Shown here in pieces: positions 13,248 through 25,365 of a stretch of DNA of 64,000 nucleotides. Under the pieces are notes generated by a model. The model worked only from the letters and a program-made list of their open reading frames with translations, ran no database searches and was not told where the DNA came from. Source of the stretch: Epiperipatus broadwayi (taxonomy: Eukaryota > Onychophora > Udeonychophora > Euonychophora > Peripatidae). Position numbers and translations under genes: made by a program. Where the stretch lies: assembly GCA_028023455.1 (NCBI GenBank), contig JAQFVV010012446.1, positions 1,550,001-1,614,000 of the forward strand. The letters are read 5' to 3'. Within the stretch, counting starts at the first letter, position 1, and each line of letters begins with the position of its first letter.

Positions 13248-13804
13248 TTGTAATTATAAATATGCGATTTTTTTCGCATGCGTTAGTGAAGCTGTAATTA
13301 TACTATAACGTTTAATATGCCTGCTTAGCGCTTTCGAGATTTTTTTGTGATTTATTGTACGCATATGCAAATGAGTTTGAATTTTTAATTAGTTAGTCCA
13401 GTGCTTGGAGAGAGCAAAGCAAACCTCTCTTCTAGTAATGGAACATCAATCTTCTGTGACCACCAAGCAGCTACAGACCATGTATTCGAACCCAGTTCTG
13501 CCCAAATAATTTGCACAGAGAAGAATGATGCCAAAAGAAAAGTCAAAGAAGCTTTTTACATAGCAAATGATCTCAATGCCATTAATAGAAGAGAGGCATG
13601 CTTCGCTCTCTCCAAACAATGGATTAACTAATCAAAAATTTAAGCTCATTTGCTGTACAATAAATCACAACAGTCTTCATTCGTAAAGCTATGAGTATGA
13701 GGTTTGAATAATAAATCTCGAAAGCGCTAAGCGGGCATATTAAACATTATAGTATAATTACAGCTTCACGAACGCACGCGAAAAAAAATCGCATATTTAT
13801 AATT
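13248..13804. mobile_element. Penelope-like 3' fragment inside an inverted repeat
   Basis: Arms at about 13248-13399 and 13621-13804 are inverted copies of each other (blocks such as 'gaagctgtaattatactata' and 'gcttagcgctttcgagat'). The right arm carries an extra stretch of about 40 bp (about 13673-13712) that contains 'gctatgagtatgag'. Between the arms is the Penelope-like C-terminus at 13401-13631. Penelope-like elements are known for direct or inverted terminal repeats, which fits. A related arrangement of different arm sequence occurs at 63566-63823. Confidence 0.65.
13401..13631 (+). pseudogene. Penelope-like element, C-terminal fragment
   Basis: A 76-residue frame without its own ATG (it opens at GTG), so it is a 5'-truncated piece of a larger protein. 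Its pattern of SIFxxH, TxHxFE, an EKNDxKRKVKEA motif and an NRRE...LS..W ending matches what I know of the extreme C-terminus of Penelope-like elements, downstream of the reverse transcriptase in the GIY-YIG endonuclease region. The catalytic GIY-YIG signature itself is not present in this fragment. The neighbouring fragment at 13955-14133 has the same motif order, which supports the family call. It cannot be functional at this length. Confidence 0.65.
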
Positions 13805-13954
13805 GATTATATATATATAAAGCACAATGAAAATATCATAATCTAAAAATGGTATAGTTATTATTTAAAATGTCTTTCAAATATAATTTTATTTTAATTT
13901 TTTGATTTTATTTCATATATTAACCTGTTAGACAGATCAGATGACAAATAGTGT

Positions 13955-14236
13955 TCATTTTTTGGAACACTTTAAGAAGACCGGCCATATATTCGAACCC
14001 TCTAACCCCAAATAGTTTGCGTAGAGAATAACGACATCAAGCGGAAAATTAGGGAGGCATATTTCATTACTGGTAACAATAACCCTATCAATAGGCGCAA
14101 TGCCTGCTTCGACATCTCCAAATGCTGGGCTATCTAAATAATTTGCATGTAGTTTGCATATCGCCACTATCTCTCTATTCTGCATTGCTCATTATTGCTA
14201 TGAATATGAGGCAACCCACCTCAAAAGCGCTAAGCT
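13955..14236 (+). pseudogene. Second Penelope-like C-terminal fragment
   Basis: On the plus strand a frame-shifted reading gives a TGHIFEPS motif (about 13983-14005), then 'ENNDIKRKIREAYFI' and 'NRRNACFDISKCWAI' before a TAA at 14132-14134. This parallels the fragment at 13401-13631 with clear sequence divergence. Downstream are 'gctatgaatatgagg' and 'aaaagcgctaagc', the same 3' landmarks seen at 13688-13730. The two copies lie in direct orientation about 330 bp apart, as in a decayed tandem Penelope array. The frame on the minus strand here is a shadow. Confidence 0.6.
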
Positions 14237-15150
14237 TTTAATATTCTTGCATTCTTTATAGCTTCTCTTTCAAGTGCTTCACACGCTTTTAATTGTAGTT
14301 ACATTATCTGTAAAAGCAATAGTCAATATATATATATATTCCATTTAATCCTAATGTAAATTGTGAGGGATTTCAGATCATGGTTTCAAAGAACTCAGTG
14401 ATCTAATCACTAAAGACAATATTAATATCATATATTCAGATAACATATTAAAAATAATAAATACAACTTTAATACATTAACAATGCTAAGCAGTCTTGTT
14501 AACATAAGTCTCATCTTTGACAAAGGTGCTTAGCACAGGGTTGCATTTAGTATTTTCAATGTTTTTTCTTAAGATAGTATTAGTATTGCCTTAATTTATG
14601 ATATTTCTGTGACAAATTTATCACATTTATTAACATATTCATTCTGATTCTTCTCTTCAAATATAAACATTATGCCCTGATGAAAAAGTAACTGATTCTT
14701 TTCTAAACAGTTTCTATAGCCATCTCTGAATTAACATACATTATGTAACAACATAGTTTAGCTATTAGTCATAAAAGAGTTAGGGTATTAAAATTCTGAA
14801 TCATGAGTTTACATCATGAAATGTGGCAGTATGTTAAACCCTTAACCCATAATGGAACAATAAGCTAAGATCAAATTTTGTTTTAAATTAGGAAACACTG
14901 CTACTGAAATGCTTCAAACCACATATGGCAGTAAAACTGTGGGTTTCTGAAATGTTTGAAATGATTAAACCCATACAATAGAGCTGTGGATTGCACAAAT
15001 GTGTACAAGTGGTTTGCAAGATCATGTGACAGCAGGAAGATCTCTGAAGACCATCTATACTCATGATACAGAACACACTAGTACCTTAAGCTTTTTGTAG
15101 TGAATAGCAGGAACTATGGATTATATAAACACTGTTGATTCAGAGAGGGA
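14237..15150. other. Non-coding stretch with dispersed repeat fragments
   Basis: Contains a (TA)n run at about 14325-14340, a stray unit of the 67-bp minisatellite (about 14455-14550, partly inverted) and a copy of the 'acagttttgctgccata' dispersed repeat around 14895-14970. No gene seen. Confidence 0.4.
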
Positions 15151-15159
15151 GCTGCAGTC

Positions 15160-15480
15160 AGCTAGGAGAGAAAGCCAATCATTTCACTAGGATGCATCGT
15201 GTATGTGCATGGTTGTGCGTAAAATTTTGTAGTAATTATAAATTTATTAAACACACATTGATTACATAAGTAATATCCACTGAGGCTATAACCTCGATAA
15301 TATGCGTGTAAAATGCGATAGTAGGGACCTCTACAGGTGTGTTTTAACCACAAGCTTACGCTATGGAAGAAAAGAGGGGAACTATAAGTGCTTCTAAATA
15401 TATAGCAGAATAATTGAATCATCAGTTTCATGGAAGGTCACGTAACATAGAGTTGTAAGTGAAAGCTTGAGTTTAAATTC
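15160..15480. repeat. Partial copy of the 19230-19822 repeat
   Basis: Shares blocks with the arms of the inverted-repeat element at 19230-19822: 'ggacctctacagg' followed by 'aaccacaagctta' and 'tggaagaaaagagg', plus 'gattacataagtaatat'. Only one arm is recognisable here, so it is a truncated or rearranged copy. The minus-strand frame at 15162-15431 has no family features. Confidence 0.55.
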
Positions 15481-15835
15481 AAGCACCTTTAATCGAAAGA
15501 TCTGTTGGTCTTTTTACTGTGCTAAACTGAGCAAGGAAATATATAAATACATATACCTTATTACAGGTTAGATAGAAAAATCATACAAAAAAAATATAGA
15601 CTTCATGATGTATAATCCTTCATTGTCCATTCTTGAGAATTTCCCTTCTTCACTATCCAATGATACTATAATATTTTGAGTTCAAGTCATTCCAATTCAT
15701 TTATTATTAGTGAAAGATTCACTCTCATATTCAGCATTATTTCTAATATCTCACTTGTCAGCTCCTCCGTAAATAATTCATTTCATTAAATAAGATCAAT
15801 ATATGCATATTTTAAATAAAAGATTTTATTTATAT

Positions 15836-17775
15836 TGTAACGGGCACATACGCCGTTACATTATTTTTTCTAAAAATTAGACATGAAAAAGTTCGCAAAT
15901 AAAAACTTTTTTAAGAATTAAAAATTGAAAGTTAAAAATCATCTAAACTCTAATATATAAAATCACACAGATGAAAAATTATTAAAAGAAAACTTTATTA
16001 AAAAAAGAAAAAGTTTTAAAACTAAATATTAAGAAAAAAAAAACTTGAAAGATTTAAAGATAAAAAGAATGTAATGCTATTGTAAAATGGAAAAGATTAT
16101 TTTAATTAGTTAAAAGTAAACTAGCCCTTGGGTATTTCAAAATATATAAGTAAAGGTCAGATAGGAAAGGAAAAACAATAGGAACAGAATGGCCAATGAA
16201 AGAAATCCCTCGGGAAACGGACCTCAATGAAAAGACCATCACCATTGTTATGACGTAATGTCCACTGAATCCAAAATTCTAATATAAAAGAAAAAGTTTG
16301 GAAATACATTTTTAATTAGTGAAGAAAGAGCTGGGAAGAGGGCAGAGATGTGAAAGCAGAGGTGTGCTAGAGTTGAAGGAGAAGGGATTGGAAAGACACA
16401 CTCTTCAATCTCTTCAGTTTTGCTATAATAAAAAAAAGAAAGAAGGAAATGACCAATCATTTTTTCTTATACTGCAGACCACATGACATTGGGGGAATTA
16501 ATGCTGGATCTCAAATTGCAAACTTCTAAAAAGAAACTTTTCCAGTATGTTTAAACCGTAAGAACTTTATGAACTCTAATAAGCTTTAACTATAATTCTA
16601 AAATTCCAGTATTTGATAAGAATAAGAACTTTAATTCTAAAACTTTCCCAGTATTTAAATTATTGCAATAGAAATTCCTATCTGACCAAACTTAGTCAGT
16701 TATTAGTAATTATTTTATTGAATGTATTATTATTTTTTGTAAATCATTTCCATTAATTTTTTTTTTTTTAAGTTTTATTATGATTTTTGTTTTTCGTTAA
16801 ATTAAACTTATTAATAAATGCTAAATTTAAGTCGGGCGTGAATGGCTGCATAGATTTGTAAAGTTATATTAGTTTAATTAAGGGAGGGTAAATCTTAGGT
16901 TATTTGTTTCGTAGTTAAATTGGGTCATTGGATTGGATATATTGGTGTAAATAGTAAATGTAGTATGAGGTCCGCTACATGCAGGATCACCTTATACGCC
17001 ATACTCGGGTGAAATAAGCCTTTCTTATTGACCAACAGAGACAGATGGTATTTCCTGCTCCTTGGATCACCCTTTTTAGCCTATGGAATAGGATAGTAAG
17101 ATGAAAAACACAGTCCCTTCCTATGGAGTTTTTTTATTGCTCTTCTCACCAGACAGATGTAGTATTCCTGTACTGGATGAGAGTCAATGTCTTCTATAAC
17201 CATGCTGTTCAGATGTACATTCCTGATAGTATGGTATTTGTGCTGTCGTATTCATGCTGCATTGAATACTTCGATGTATAGGATGGGTTGACGTTAGTTT
17301 AGCTGCGAACTTTTGACCTAAGGTTAAATAAAGAATAGAATATTTTCTTTTCAAATGCAATCTATATAGTCTATTCATACTCGACACTTTAATAAAATAT
17401 TAAATTCATCTGTGCGAACTTCAAAACAAAGTTAAAAAAATAAATTAAATGCTAAAATTAAAGTAAAAGCATACTAAAATAATTTTAAATTTATATATGT
17501 TTAATAAATGTTTGTGTGTTATTACTGGCAGTGGCTTCTTTTTTTATTTTAATATTGAAAATATTTTTAAATAAGAATTTATATTTTATAAATCTCTGCA
17601 TCTCACTGAGTTAATGGCTTTGGGCTGACGGTCGGAATAAAATATATATGTAAAAATTAGATTTTAACAGTCACATATCTGCCTACTCTATAATTTTTCT
17701 AGGTTCAAGTGGCCTAGTGGCACCCTGTACAGCAGATACGGTAAGACTCTATTGATCATCCGACTATTATAATGT
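15836..17775 (+). mobile_element. Solo LTR, family L (copy A, about 1.9 kb)
   Basis: Starts 'tgtaacgggcacatacg' directly after TATAT and is colinear with the copies at 34176-36351, 56949-59124 (minus) and 59841-62019 (minus). The right end is decayed ('ccgactattat' where other copies end in GTTACA), so the boundary is approximate. It is about 240 bp shorter than the others. TG...CA ends and the TGTAAC/GTTACA terminal inversion are typical of LTRs. There is no coding capacity. It is the most diverged of the four copies and so probably the oldest. The minus-strand frames at 16248-16460 and 17184-17387 lie in the LTR and show no known domain. Confidence 0.7.
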
Positions 17776-18024
17776 AAATAGACTAAAAAAATAAAAAAAT
17801 TTCTTCAGCTTTCGCAAATAAAATCATGGGGCATGAAAACATTACTACGACAATTCACAAGTTTAAAATTAAATCATTTCCAAATAATTATATAAATTTG
17901 AAACTAATGCCTACTTTCTTGCATTAATGCCAATCTGTCCATCAAATAAAAATGATCTTTTTTATCAGATGGATAGATTGAATTTATACAAGAGAATAAA
18001 CATCAATATAGACACAGCTATAAT

Positions 18025-18769
18025 TGATAATGAATAATATTTCTGTAGTGTAATTTTCACTATACCATTCTCTTACAACACCATGTGGAAGGATATAATC
18101 ATAAACATATGACTAAAGACATGCAAAAAGATCTATGACCCCAAGATGTACATTTTCATACTGAATCAACACTCATCAGTTGGCCTAGACCACAATCCCT
18201 TAGATATATCTTTATCATTGTTCAGTATATATAGATAGTAAATTACTATAGATTCATTAATGTGTCCAACTTGCTGCCCTTACAACTTTGATACGAATTA
18301 CTTAATGAAAGTATATTAATAATTTTTATTAGTTGTTCATTAATCTAGAGATTATCCAGTAATGAATAATACTCAGACAATGTAGGGACTGGTTTTTATC
18401 CACTTTATTAATATACCTTGTTAAGTGATTTTTGTCAAAGTTGTGAGAGCAGCATGTTTGACACATCAATTAAACTAGTAATTTTCTATTTCTCGCTCTA
18501 TATATACTGAATAATGATAAAGATATGTATAAGAGATTGTAGTCTGGGCCAACTGATGAGTGCTGGTTCATCAAGAAATGTGCACTTTGGGGATCATAGA
18601 CCTTTTCATATGTCTTTGATCATATGTTTATAATTACATCCTCTACAAGATGTTAAAAGTGATAGAAACCTGTCCATATCTTGTGGAGAGTGGTGTAATT
18701 ACACTACAAAAATATTATTCATTATTGGATAATCTCTAATCTAATGAATAACTAATAAAAATTATTAGT
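18025..18769. mobile_element. Long inverted-repeat element with 11-bp direct flanks
   Basis: Direct repeats 'acagctataat' at 18014-18024 and 18770-18780 bound the element. Left arm (about 18025-18235) and right arm (about 18500-18769) are diverged reverse complements, sharing for example 'tgaataatgataaag' and the 'ccaactgatgagtgctgg' block. The centre holds another inverted copy of part of the right end ('taatctagagattatcca'). No ORF. The duplication length is longer than for most cut-and-paste transposons. Confidence 0.65.
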
Positions 18770-19229
18770 ACAGCTATAATCAATGTTGCACATGAAATTA
18801 AAAAATTAAATTTTATGCTAATATTTTGCTAAAATGGTTTTCAAACACACAAAAAAAGTGTATTGTCATTGGGAATACATATGTATACAAAGTTTCAACT
18901 AGATTGGAAATTAGAAAGTGGGTGAAAATAGAGTTACGCAGTATGATTTTGACATGTAGCCAAAAAAAAACCTTCTAACTTAAATAAAAATGTATAAAAA
19001 TAGCTGCTCTATATTTAACAAAATAATCATCTCCAAATGGGCTAGTTAAACACCAGTAATATGTTCAAACTAAGTGCTTTTTACTTTTCTAAGAATTGAT
19101 CAGGAACTTGTCACTTTTGGGATGCTATTGTCCTCTGGTGTTGATTTCACTAATTGACCTAAAATAGGGTTATTCTCACAATATATTTAAACAGGGATTT
19201 AAACTTTTACATACACAAATCCAGTAAAT

Positions 19230-19822
19230 AATATTTACTAAGGCATTAAACCTTTAAGCATGTGCACTTGAAATACAAAGGTAGAGGCCTCTACAGGCCT
19301 TAACCACAAGCTTACTCTTTGGAAGAAAAGAGGGAAACTCTTCTTTACTTCCACCTACTTTCTATATATATAGGTGAAGCTGAAGTGGTTAGAACTGAGA
19401 GCGTGAAGCCATTCAATACTTCACTGGTTAAGTTCACAATTTCTATTACCCATTAGTACTCATGAAATCTTTCGATTTACAATGAGTCAATGGAAAGATC
19501 TTATAGTTAGAAATCTATTACAATAATTTAAAGTTGTAATTATAAATTTATTTAATGCAAGTAATATTTACTAATGGGTAATAGGAATTGAGGACTTAAT
19601 CAGTGAAGTATTGAATAGCTTCACACTCTCAGTTCTAACCGCTTCAGCTTCACCTATTTATATAGAAAGTAGGTTGAAGTAAAGAAAGGTTCCCCTCTTT
19701 TCTTCCAAAGAGTAAGCTTGTACTTAAGACCTGTAGAGGTCTCTATCTTCGTATTTTCATGCACACATGCTTAAAGGTTTAATGCCTTAGTAAATATTAC
19801 TTACGTAATCAAATAAATTTAT
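19230..19822. mobile_element. Long inverted-repeat element with 13-bp direct flanks
   Basis: The 13-bp direct repeat 'aaatccagtaaat' lies at 19217-19229 and 19823-19835. Inside it, arms of about 230 bp (19230-19467 and about 19567-19805) are reverse complements, carrying 'tttactaaggcattaaacct', 'tacaggccttaaccacaag'-like and 'ggtgaagctgaagtggtt'-like blocks. The spacer is about 100 nt and AT-rich. No coding frame. Shares sequence with 15160-15480, so it is a dispersed family. Confidence 0.75.
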
Positions 19823-20199
19823 AAATCCAGTAAATGTAAAATTTGTTTTAAATTTGATGATACATCACCACTATTAAATAAACATTAGAATCATCTTATT
19901 CTGAAGCTTACAATTTCCATAGAACCTTTTATTGTTCAACTGATTTATCCATACTTAAAACTTCCGTTCCACTACAAATTTTTGAAATCTGTCAATAAGG
20001 ACATCTGTAAAAACAAATGCTTCCCCTTTCCAAGACACATCTCATGCTGAACCAGCATTCTTAGCATGAAATGTGTCTGGGGGGGGCATGTCTTTTTCAG
20101 AAGTCTTTATTCATGTCTAAGAATGTATTCTGGAGTGAAAATGGAGTGAAGTTAAATTATTCCCGTGTTTAAGTTCAATTAACAAGTAGATAGATTAAT

Positions 20200-20300
20200 C
20201 TATTTAACTGGATTTAAAATTTATATCTGCACTAGAAATTATATGATAATCTCTAGTCTAATAGATGATTAATAATGATAATGAATATATTTATGTGCAG
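20200..20300 (+). repeat. Dispersed repeat fragment
   Basis: The block 'gataatctctagtctaatag' and following bases recur at about 8053-8110 and, inverted, in the element at 18025-18769. A short fragment of the same family. Confidence 0.45.
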
Positions 20301-20999
20301 TGAAAGAAATCAAAGTTACAAATGCAAAAAGTTTGATATCCCTAAATTAAATTGAACTAACCCATCTACTATGTATCTCGAACTCGAAGCATACATCTCT
20401 AGCATATTTTATTTGCATGCAAAAGGTAAAAAGTAGGAAGAAAGTGAGAGTTTTTTTTATTATATATATAGGCAAACTTCTCTGTTACATAAATTTCTAC
20501 TTGTATAAACAAATTACACAGATCCAGAATATATAAAAGAAATCAAACAATTTATTAAAATCAAATAAAAATAAAACAATCGAATAAAATAACTGTCAAG
20601 TTGATACAATTTATAACTCTTACAAAAGAAATACTTGCAAAAATACAAAAGAGGTAATCTAAATCACAATTAATATTATAAAAGATTTGCTAAATGAATC
20701 ATATAATTTCTATTCATTGTTTCTGTAAATGACACTTTATATTACGCAAAACCATATGGTTTGCTTAAATTATGTGTTTAGAAATAAAAAATAAAAAACC
20801 GTATTTAGTGAAATGCATCTGTTTTAATCCTTAGATAATCATAAGCACTGATGGTGTTCGATTTTCTGAAGCTTCTTATGGGAGATAGTCCCTGAGACAA
20901 TAACTAAAATATGGAGCAGATCCCTTAATCTATATTTTTAATTGAATTTAAGAATTTATAAAAGTCACATGTTGCTGATTTAAATCAAATTTTGAGTTT

Positions 21000-21169
21000 G
21001 AAAGTCTGAATTCAGCTCAAGGTAAACAAGTTGTGAGTGATTTATTCATTTTTATTTTCGTGCATAGTAAGAGGACAGGTGCATAAAAATTATTATGGTT
21101 TTGCTTATGCAATATAGCTAAATGAGAATCACTCACAACTTGTTTACCTTGAGCTGAATTCAGACTTTC
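21000..21169. repeat. Perfect 41-bp inverted repeat
   Basis: Arms 21000-21040 and 21129-21169 are perfect reverse complements (41 of 41), from 'gaaagtctgaattcagctca' inward to 'gttgtgagtga'. The spacer is 88 nt. The perfect match amid decayed sequence points to a recent origin or to arm correction. Confidence 0.8.
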
Positions 21170-21266
21170 ACAGATAGAATAAAACTTAAATATCAAATAC
21201 TGTACACATAGCTTAATGGATATAAAATTAAAAGAACAACACCTCTGGAAGCTTTATCATTTAAAT

Positions 21267-21837
21267 CAATGGTTTCCAACATGGGACACATGTTCCACAG
21301 GAGGGGGCTGTTTAATTTTTAAGGGAGGGGATCAATTCGAGAAAGTTATTAACAGTGAATTTAAAAAAAAATTTTTTTTATTTATTAACCATGAATTTGG
21401 AAACCTGCTAATTGTTCTTACATCTTATTATTCCTAAATTAAGTAAAGAATGCTTTTTAAATGTTTCTCTTTCCATGCCATCTTCTTTTCAGTCATTTCT
21501 GTTTAGATAACCATTACCCTTTACTTTGGAGCAAAGTTAAGTTAAAAAACCCACTAAACATCACATGATCACCATTCTTTATGCTTATACAAGCTGTAAT
21601 CATCCTTTGGTTACTCTGATTTGCACTGAGTGGCGCTACTTTATGAAGAGTTTAGTGTCTGTGTAAAGTTAAGTGTGTTGGAACTCCATTGTATTTCAAG
21701 TGTCCTTTTGTTAATGGCCTTTTAGGCTTCTTCCACTTCACTTTTTGAATAATAAAAATTATATGACATGGGGGGGAGGGCATCAGGATTTTAGAAATGT
21801 TTAGGTGGAGCATGGCCAAAAAATGTTGGGAACCACT
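21267..21837. mobile_element. Decayed hAT-like element with family A insert
   Basis: Ends are inverted: 'caatggtttccaacat' on the left and 'atgttgggaaccact' on the right, the classic hAT-like CAGTGGTTCCCAAC terminus with changes. Flanking octamers match at only 5 of 8. Its interior includes a family A fragment (about 21545-21665, 'tggcgctactttatgaagag'). G-rich runs (21300-21330, 21771-21780) are part of the element. The frame at 21216-21437 spans the left end and has no transposase features. Confidence 0.5.
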
Positions 21838-22524
21838 ACTCTAAACATTCAATCATAGTTTTCAAAATGGTTTATGCTTTATTTAAATCAGGCTAATATA
21901 TACTTTTTATTCTTTATTTCTAGTAGCGACAGTAAAGAAATGCTTATAATCACCAAAAGCTTAAAGAATAGGCGGTCCATTCTATACTTTATCATTTACT
22001 AACACTTGAGTGGGATTTCTTCTGTTTCAATTTAAAAAAACTTGAAATATATTTTTAAATGTCTTCAGCAGTGTCAAATTACGTTCAATATCTTTGTGTA
22101 ATTAAATTTTCTGTTCGGATGAAGGTATGGTAGTTCCACCAATCACTGAAATCTGTGATAATATAAACTAATCTGGATCAAGATGCAGAATAACTTATGA
22201 AAAACAACAACAACCCCAAAAATAATCATATGAGCCCCCCCATCTTTCCCCCTAAAATGGCATCTTAAGACTATAATTCTAATACAAGAAGTTTTCAAAA
22301 CAAACTGAAAAAATATACAAAAGTAGATAATGGGTCATAGATATGAATCAGATATAGCACTTGAATATGAGCTTATTGTGATCAATAAATAAAAACTAAT
22401 ACATGAAAACTTACACGAGCTTTTAAAAAATAAACCAGAAGCATACATTTTGACAGATGATGACTAGATATCAAATAATAAGAAAAAATATTAATTTATT
22501 AATACAAAATTATTAAACTGTTAA

Positions 22525-22612
22525 ACATCGCAAACCTTCTTGCATTCAGTGATTACTCTGGCTTGCACTGAATGGCACTACTGTATGGAGAGTTTTGCCT
22601 GTTTTAACAAAA
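22525..22612 (+). repeat. Family A fragment
   Basis: Short piece of the family A core: 'gattactctggcttgcact', then 'ggcactactgtatggagag' and 'ttttgcctgttttaac', matching the right end of the unit at 12158-12306. Confidence 0.65.
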
Positions 22613-22870
22613 TTATTAACTATACAATGAGCACCAATAACTGAAAGCCTACAATCATGTTTACTAATTCCGAGTAATGTGCCATTATGTGTAAGACATT
22701 TCAAACAAAACAAAAATATTTACTTGTTAAGGCAAAAAAAAATAACAATACTTATCTTCAAACCTTGTCCAAATAATGAGCAGATTTTATATATGCAAAA
22801 ATTTTCACAAATAATGATATAATGCATAAATGTGTGCTTTAACATACAAATACATACTGTTCATTAAATG

Positions 22871-23297
22871 TAAATATTTTAAATTTATTAAGCGCAAGCA
22901 GATAATACAATAATAACAGGAAAGGCTGATACCTTTAACAGATGTGCCTTAAAAATGCTTATGTGACAGCCAATCAGATGTAATAATTACTGCATGTGGA
23001 ACTCTCAATTCAAAAACACAAGCCAGAAATATGAGAATAAGATGGAACCACCATCTTCTCTACTTAAATTTATATATAAATAAGCCAAACTCAAGCATTC
23101 TGAACTAAAAGCATGAAGCTTAAAATACCTTTGCATTTAATTCACTAAATATTATATATAAATAAACGTGAAATCGTATTTCTGGCTTGTTTTTGAATTG
23201 AGAGTTCTGCATGCAGTCATTATTACATCTGATTGGCTGTCGCATAAGCATTTTTAAGATGCATCTATTAAAGGTTTCAGCCTTTCCCGTTATTGTT
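22871..23297. mobile_element. Long inverted-repeat element with 12-bp direct flanks
   Basis: The 12-bp direct repeat 'gttcattaaatg' is at 22859-22870 and 23298-23309. Arms of about 130 bp (about 22910-23040 and 23175-23297) are reverse complements, sharing 'agccaatcagatgtaataat' and 'gaactctcaattcaaaaac'-like blocks. The spacer of about 130 nt is AT-rich. No coding frame and no tRNA-like boxes recognised. Confidence 0.75.
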
Positions 23298-23909
23298 GTT
23301 CATTAAATGATAAATAATAAAAATCTTGAAAAAAAAAATGTTGCTAAGTATATGTTAGTCTAAAGTGTATTTTTAAGATCTAGCATAATTTTGCTTATTT
23401 GTTTTACATTTGTTCTCACAATGAGGAATTAATATTATCAGAATATGTTATGGAGAATTAATATTATCAGAGTACGTTACTTAAATACAGTATTCCAAAA
23501 ACAGTTCTCTGATTGAAGTAGACAAACTAGCTAACATGGTTTTATAGATCTAATATGAAGTCAGTTTCTATATATTTTAAAGACCTCTTTTAGACTGACT
23601 AGTTAGAATGTGGATATTACAACGCTATTCCACTGGTGTCCATTGATTGCATCAAGTTTACACTAGATGGCTTTAGAGTAGAGTGAAGAGAAATTCTATT
23701 AGAATCATATGAGGCATTTGATACCATTGTTAGTATTAAAGAAATGTTTAAAAAGTTGTAAAAAAGAATTAACTCTTTAAAAATAAATAATAAGACTTTT
23801 TCCTCAATGTTTTTAGATAGCTTAATAAAATAATATACATTGTGACTAACATACTTCTGGTTTTAGAATTTGAATCTTCAGTGATTTCTGTAAACAATCA
23901 CTCATACTA

Positions 23910-24012
23910 GTCAAGCGTCGGTGGTCGAGAGGTCAGCATAGCTGCCTTACAAGCAGGTGTCCTGGGTTAGTGGGTTCGCTTCCTGGCTGATGCTATGACA
24001 CATGGGAAAAAA
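23910..24012 (+). mobile_element. tRNA-derived SINE with 14-bp target duplication
   Basis: A roughly 100-bp retroposon bounded by the direct repeat 'aatcactcatacta' (23896-23909 and 24013-24026) and ending in an A-rich tail (about 24005-24012). It holds an A-box 'tggtcgagagg' that fits the pol-III consensus and a B-box-like 'gggttcgcttcc'. Body and tail are barely longer than a tRNA, so this is either a minimal SINE or a retroposed tRNA-like transcript. Related heads occur at 30378-30472 (minus) and 38677-38752, so the family is dispersed. Confidence 0.8.
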
Positions 24013-24029
24013 AATCACTCATACTAATT

Positions 24030-25365
24030 TTGTGAATTTATTTCAGAATTTATGAATGAAGAATGCTATGTATTTTCACTAAAAAATATTTAAAAATCTA
24101 ATTTTTATGATTTACTTGAACAAAAAACCTCACAATGGTTCACAACCTTATTTCTGCTTTCTCAAGATACTATTACGGCTGCCTTTTGATATGATATCAA
24201 GATTATTTATCATTTAAAAAATAAAGACTTCATTTAAAAATATGAGAAAAGACAGCTAAGATTATTTTTATTCAAAACACTTTCTCCTAGACATAATCTA
24301 CAAGATTTGTATGTGTTGCAAAAAAAAAAATAAGTCTTCATTTTTACACTTAATTTAATAAATATTAATAGTATGGTAGATTATATATTTTCTCATCAGA
24401 AAAGTTTGAAATCTTTTATTTTATGACTTACGGAAGTGGGAATCATCGACATTATACACAATTGTTAAAAGCTAATTTATGGTATTTTATATACCTCACA
24501 AAATGCAATTACTGAAAACTTTGTATTTGTTTCATTCAAAACTAAATAGTGACTGCTTTAGAGTTCATAAAATGTTTGAGCACAGGAAATGAAACAGAAG
24601 TTATCACCTATGAATCTTGGATCCCAAAGTCAACCATTCTACCACAACATTTGATTTTCACATCTTAGGTTACAGCTACTAAAACCTGTTTCAATGTTAT
24701 TACCTTAAATTTTTCAAGTTTTGATCATTGATTCTTTTGAATATTAAAACTTGAATACCTAACTTAATTATCTTTTTTCTCTCCATAATTAAATGTAAAA
24801 AATTTACATTCGAATAAATATGACTGTATTAGAAAAAAAAAATAGAAATTATATGGTGACAATTTGATTGAATGAAAATATGTATTGTTTTTTATGAATT
24901 ATGTGAAAAATGTTTTCACTTGAATTTGTTCATTGGCAGTAAGGCTGATATTAAAATACTTTAGTTTTGCAGAAAGTATATTAAAATGATAAAAAAGATA
25001 ACAGGAATTATACTAAGATGGTAAAAGAGACAAATAAGTAACACAAAGTGTTAAATATATCTGTATTTTAATCAGGGAACTGATAAAAAATGAGAAATAC
25101 AGTAGCATCACGACATGGTTCCATTTAAAAATTTTGTATATTGAATTTGAAGGAAATATTGGATGTAAATACTTATCAAGTAACAATTTTTGCATATATT
25201 ATAAAATAAAATGATTTAAATAAGATTCTGTCAATACAATTGGGTGACAATATAATTAGAGAGATGGAATACTTGTTGATGGATACCAGAATTATGACCA
25301 AATGAATTTTTTGATCATTTTAACAATAACAATCAAATGGTTTTATCATTCTAGAGTTCGTAAGA
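24030..25365. other. AT-rich non-coding stretch
   Basis: No gene recognised. A weak minus-strand tRNA-like segment at about 24600-24665 ('gtggtagaatggttgac' on the minus strand) may be another SINE head, but the B box is poor. Confidence 0.35.
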
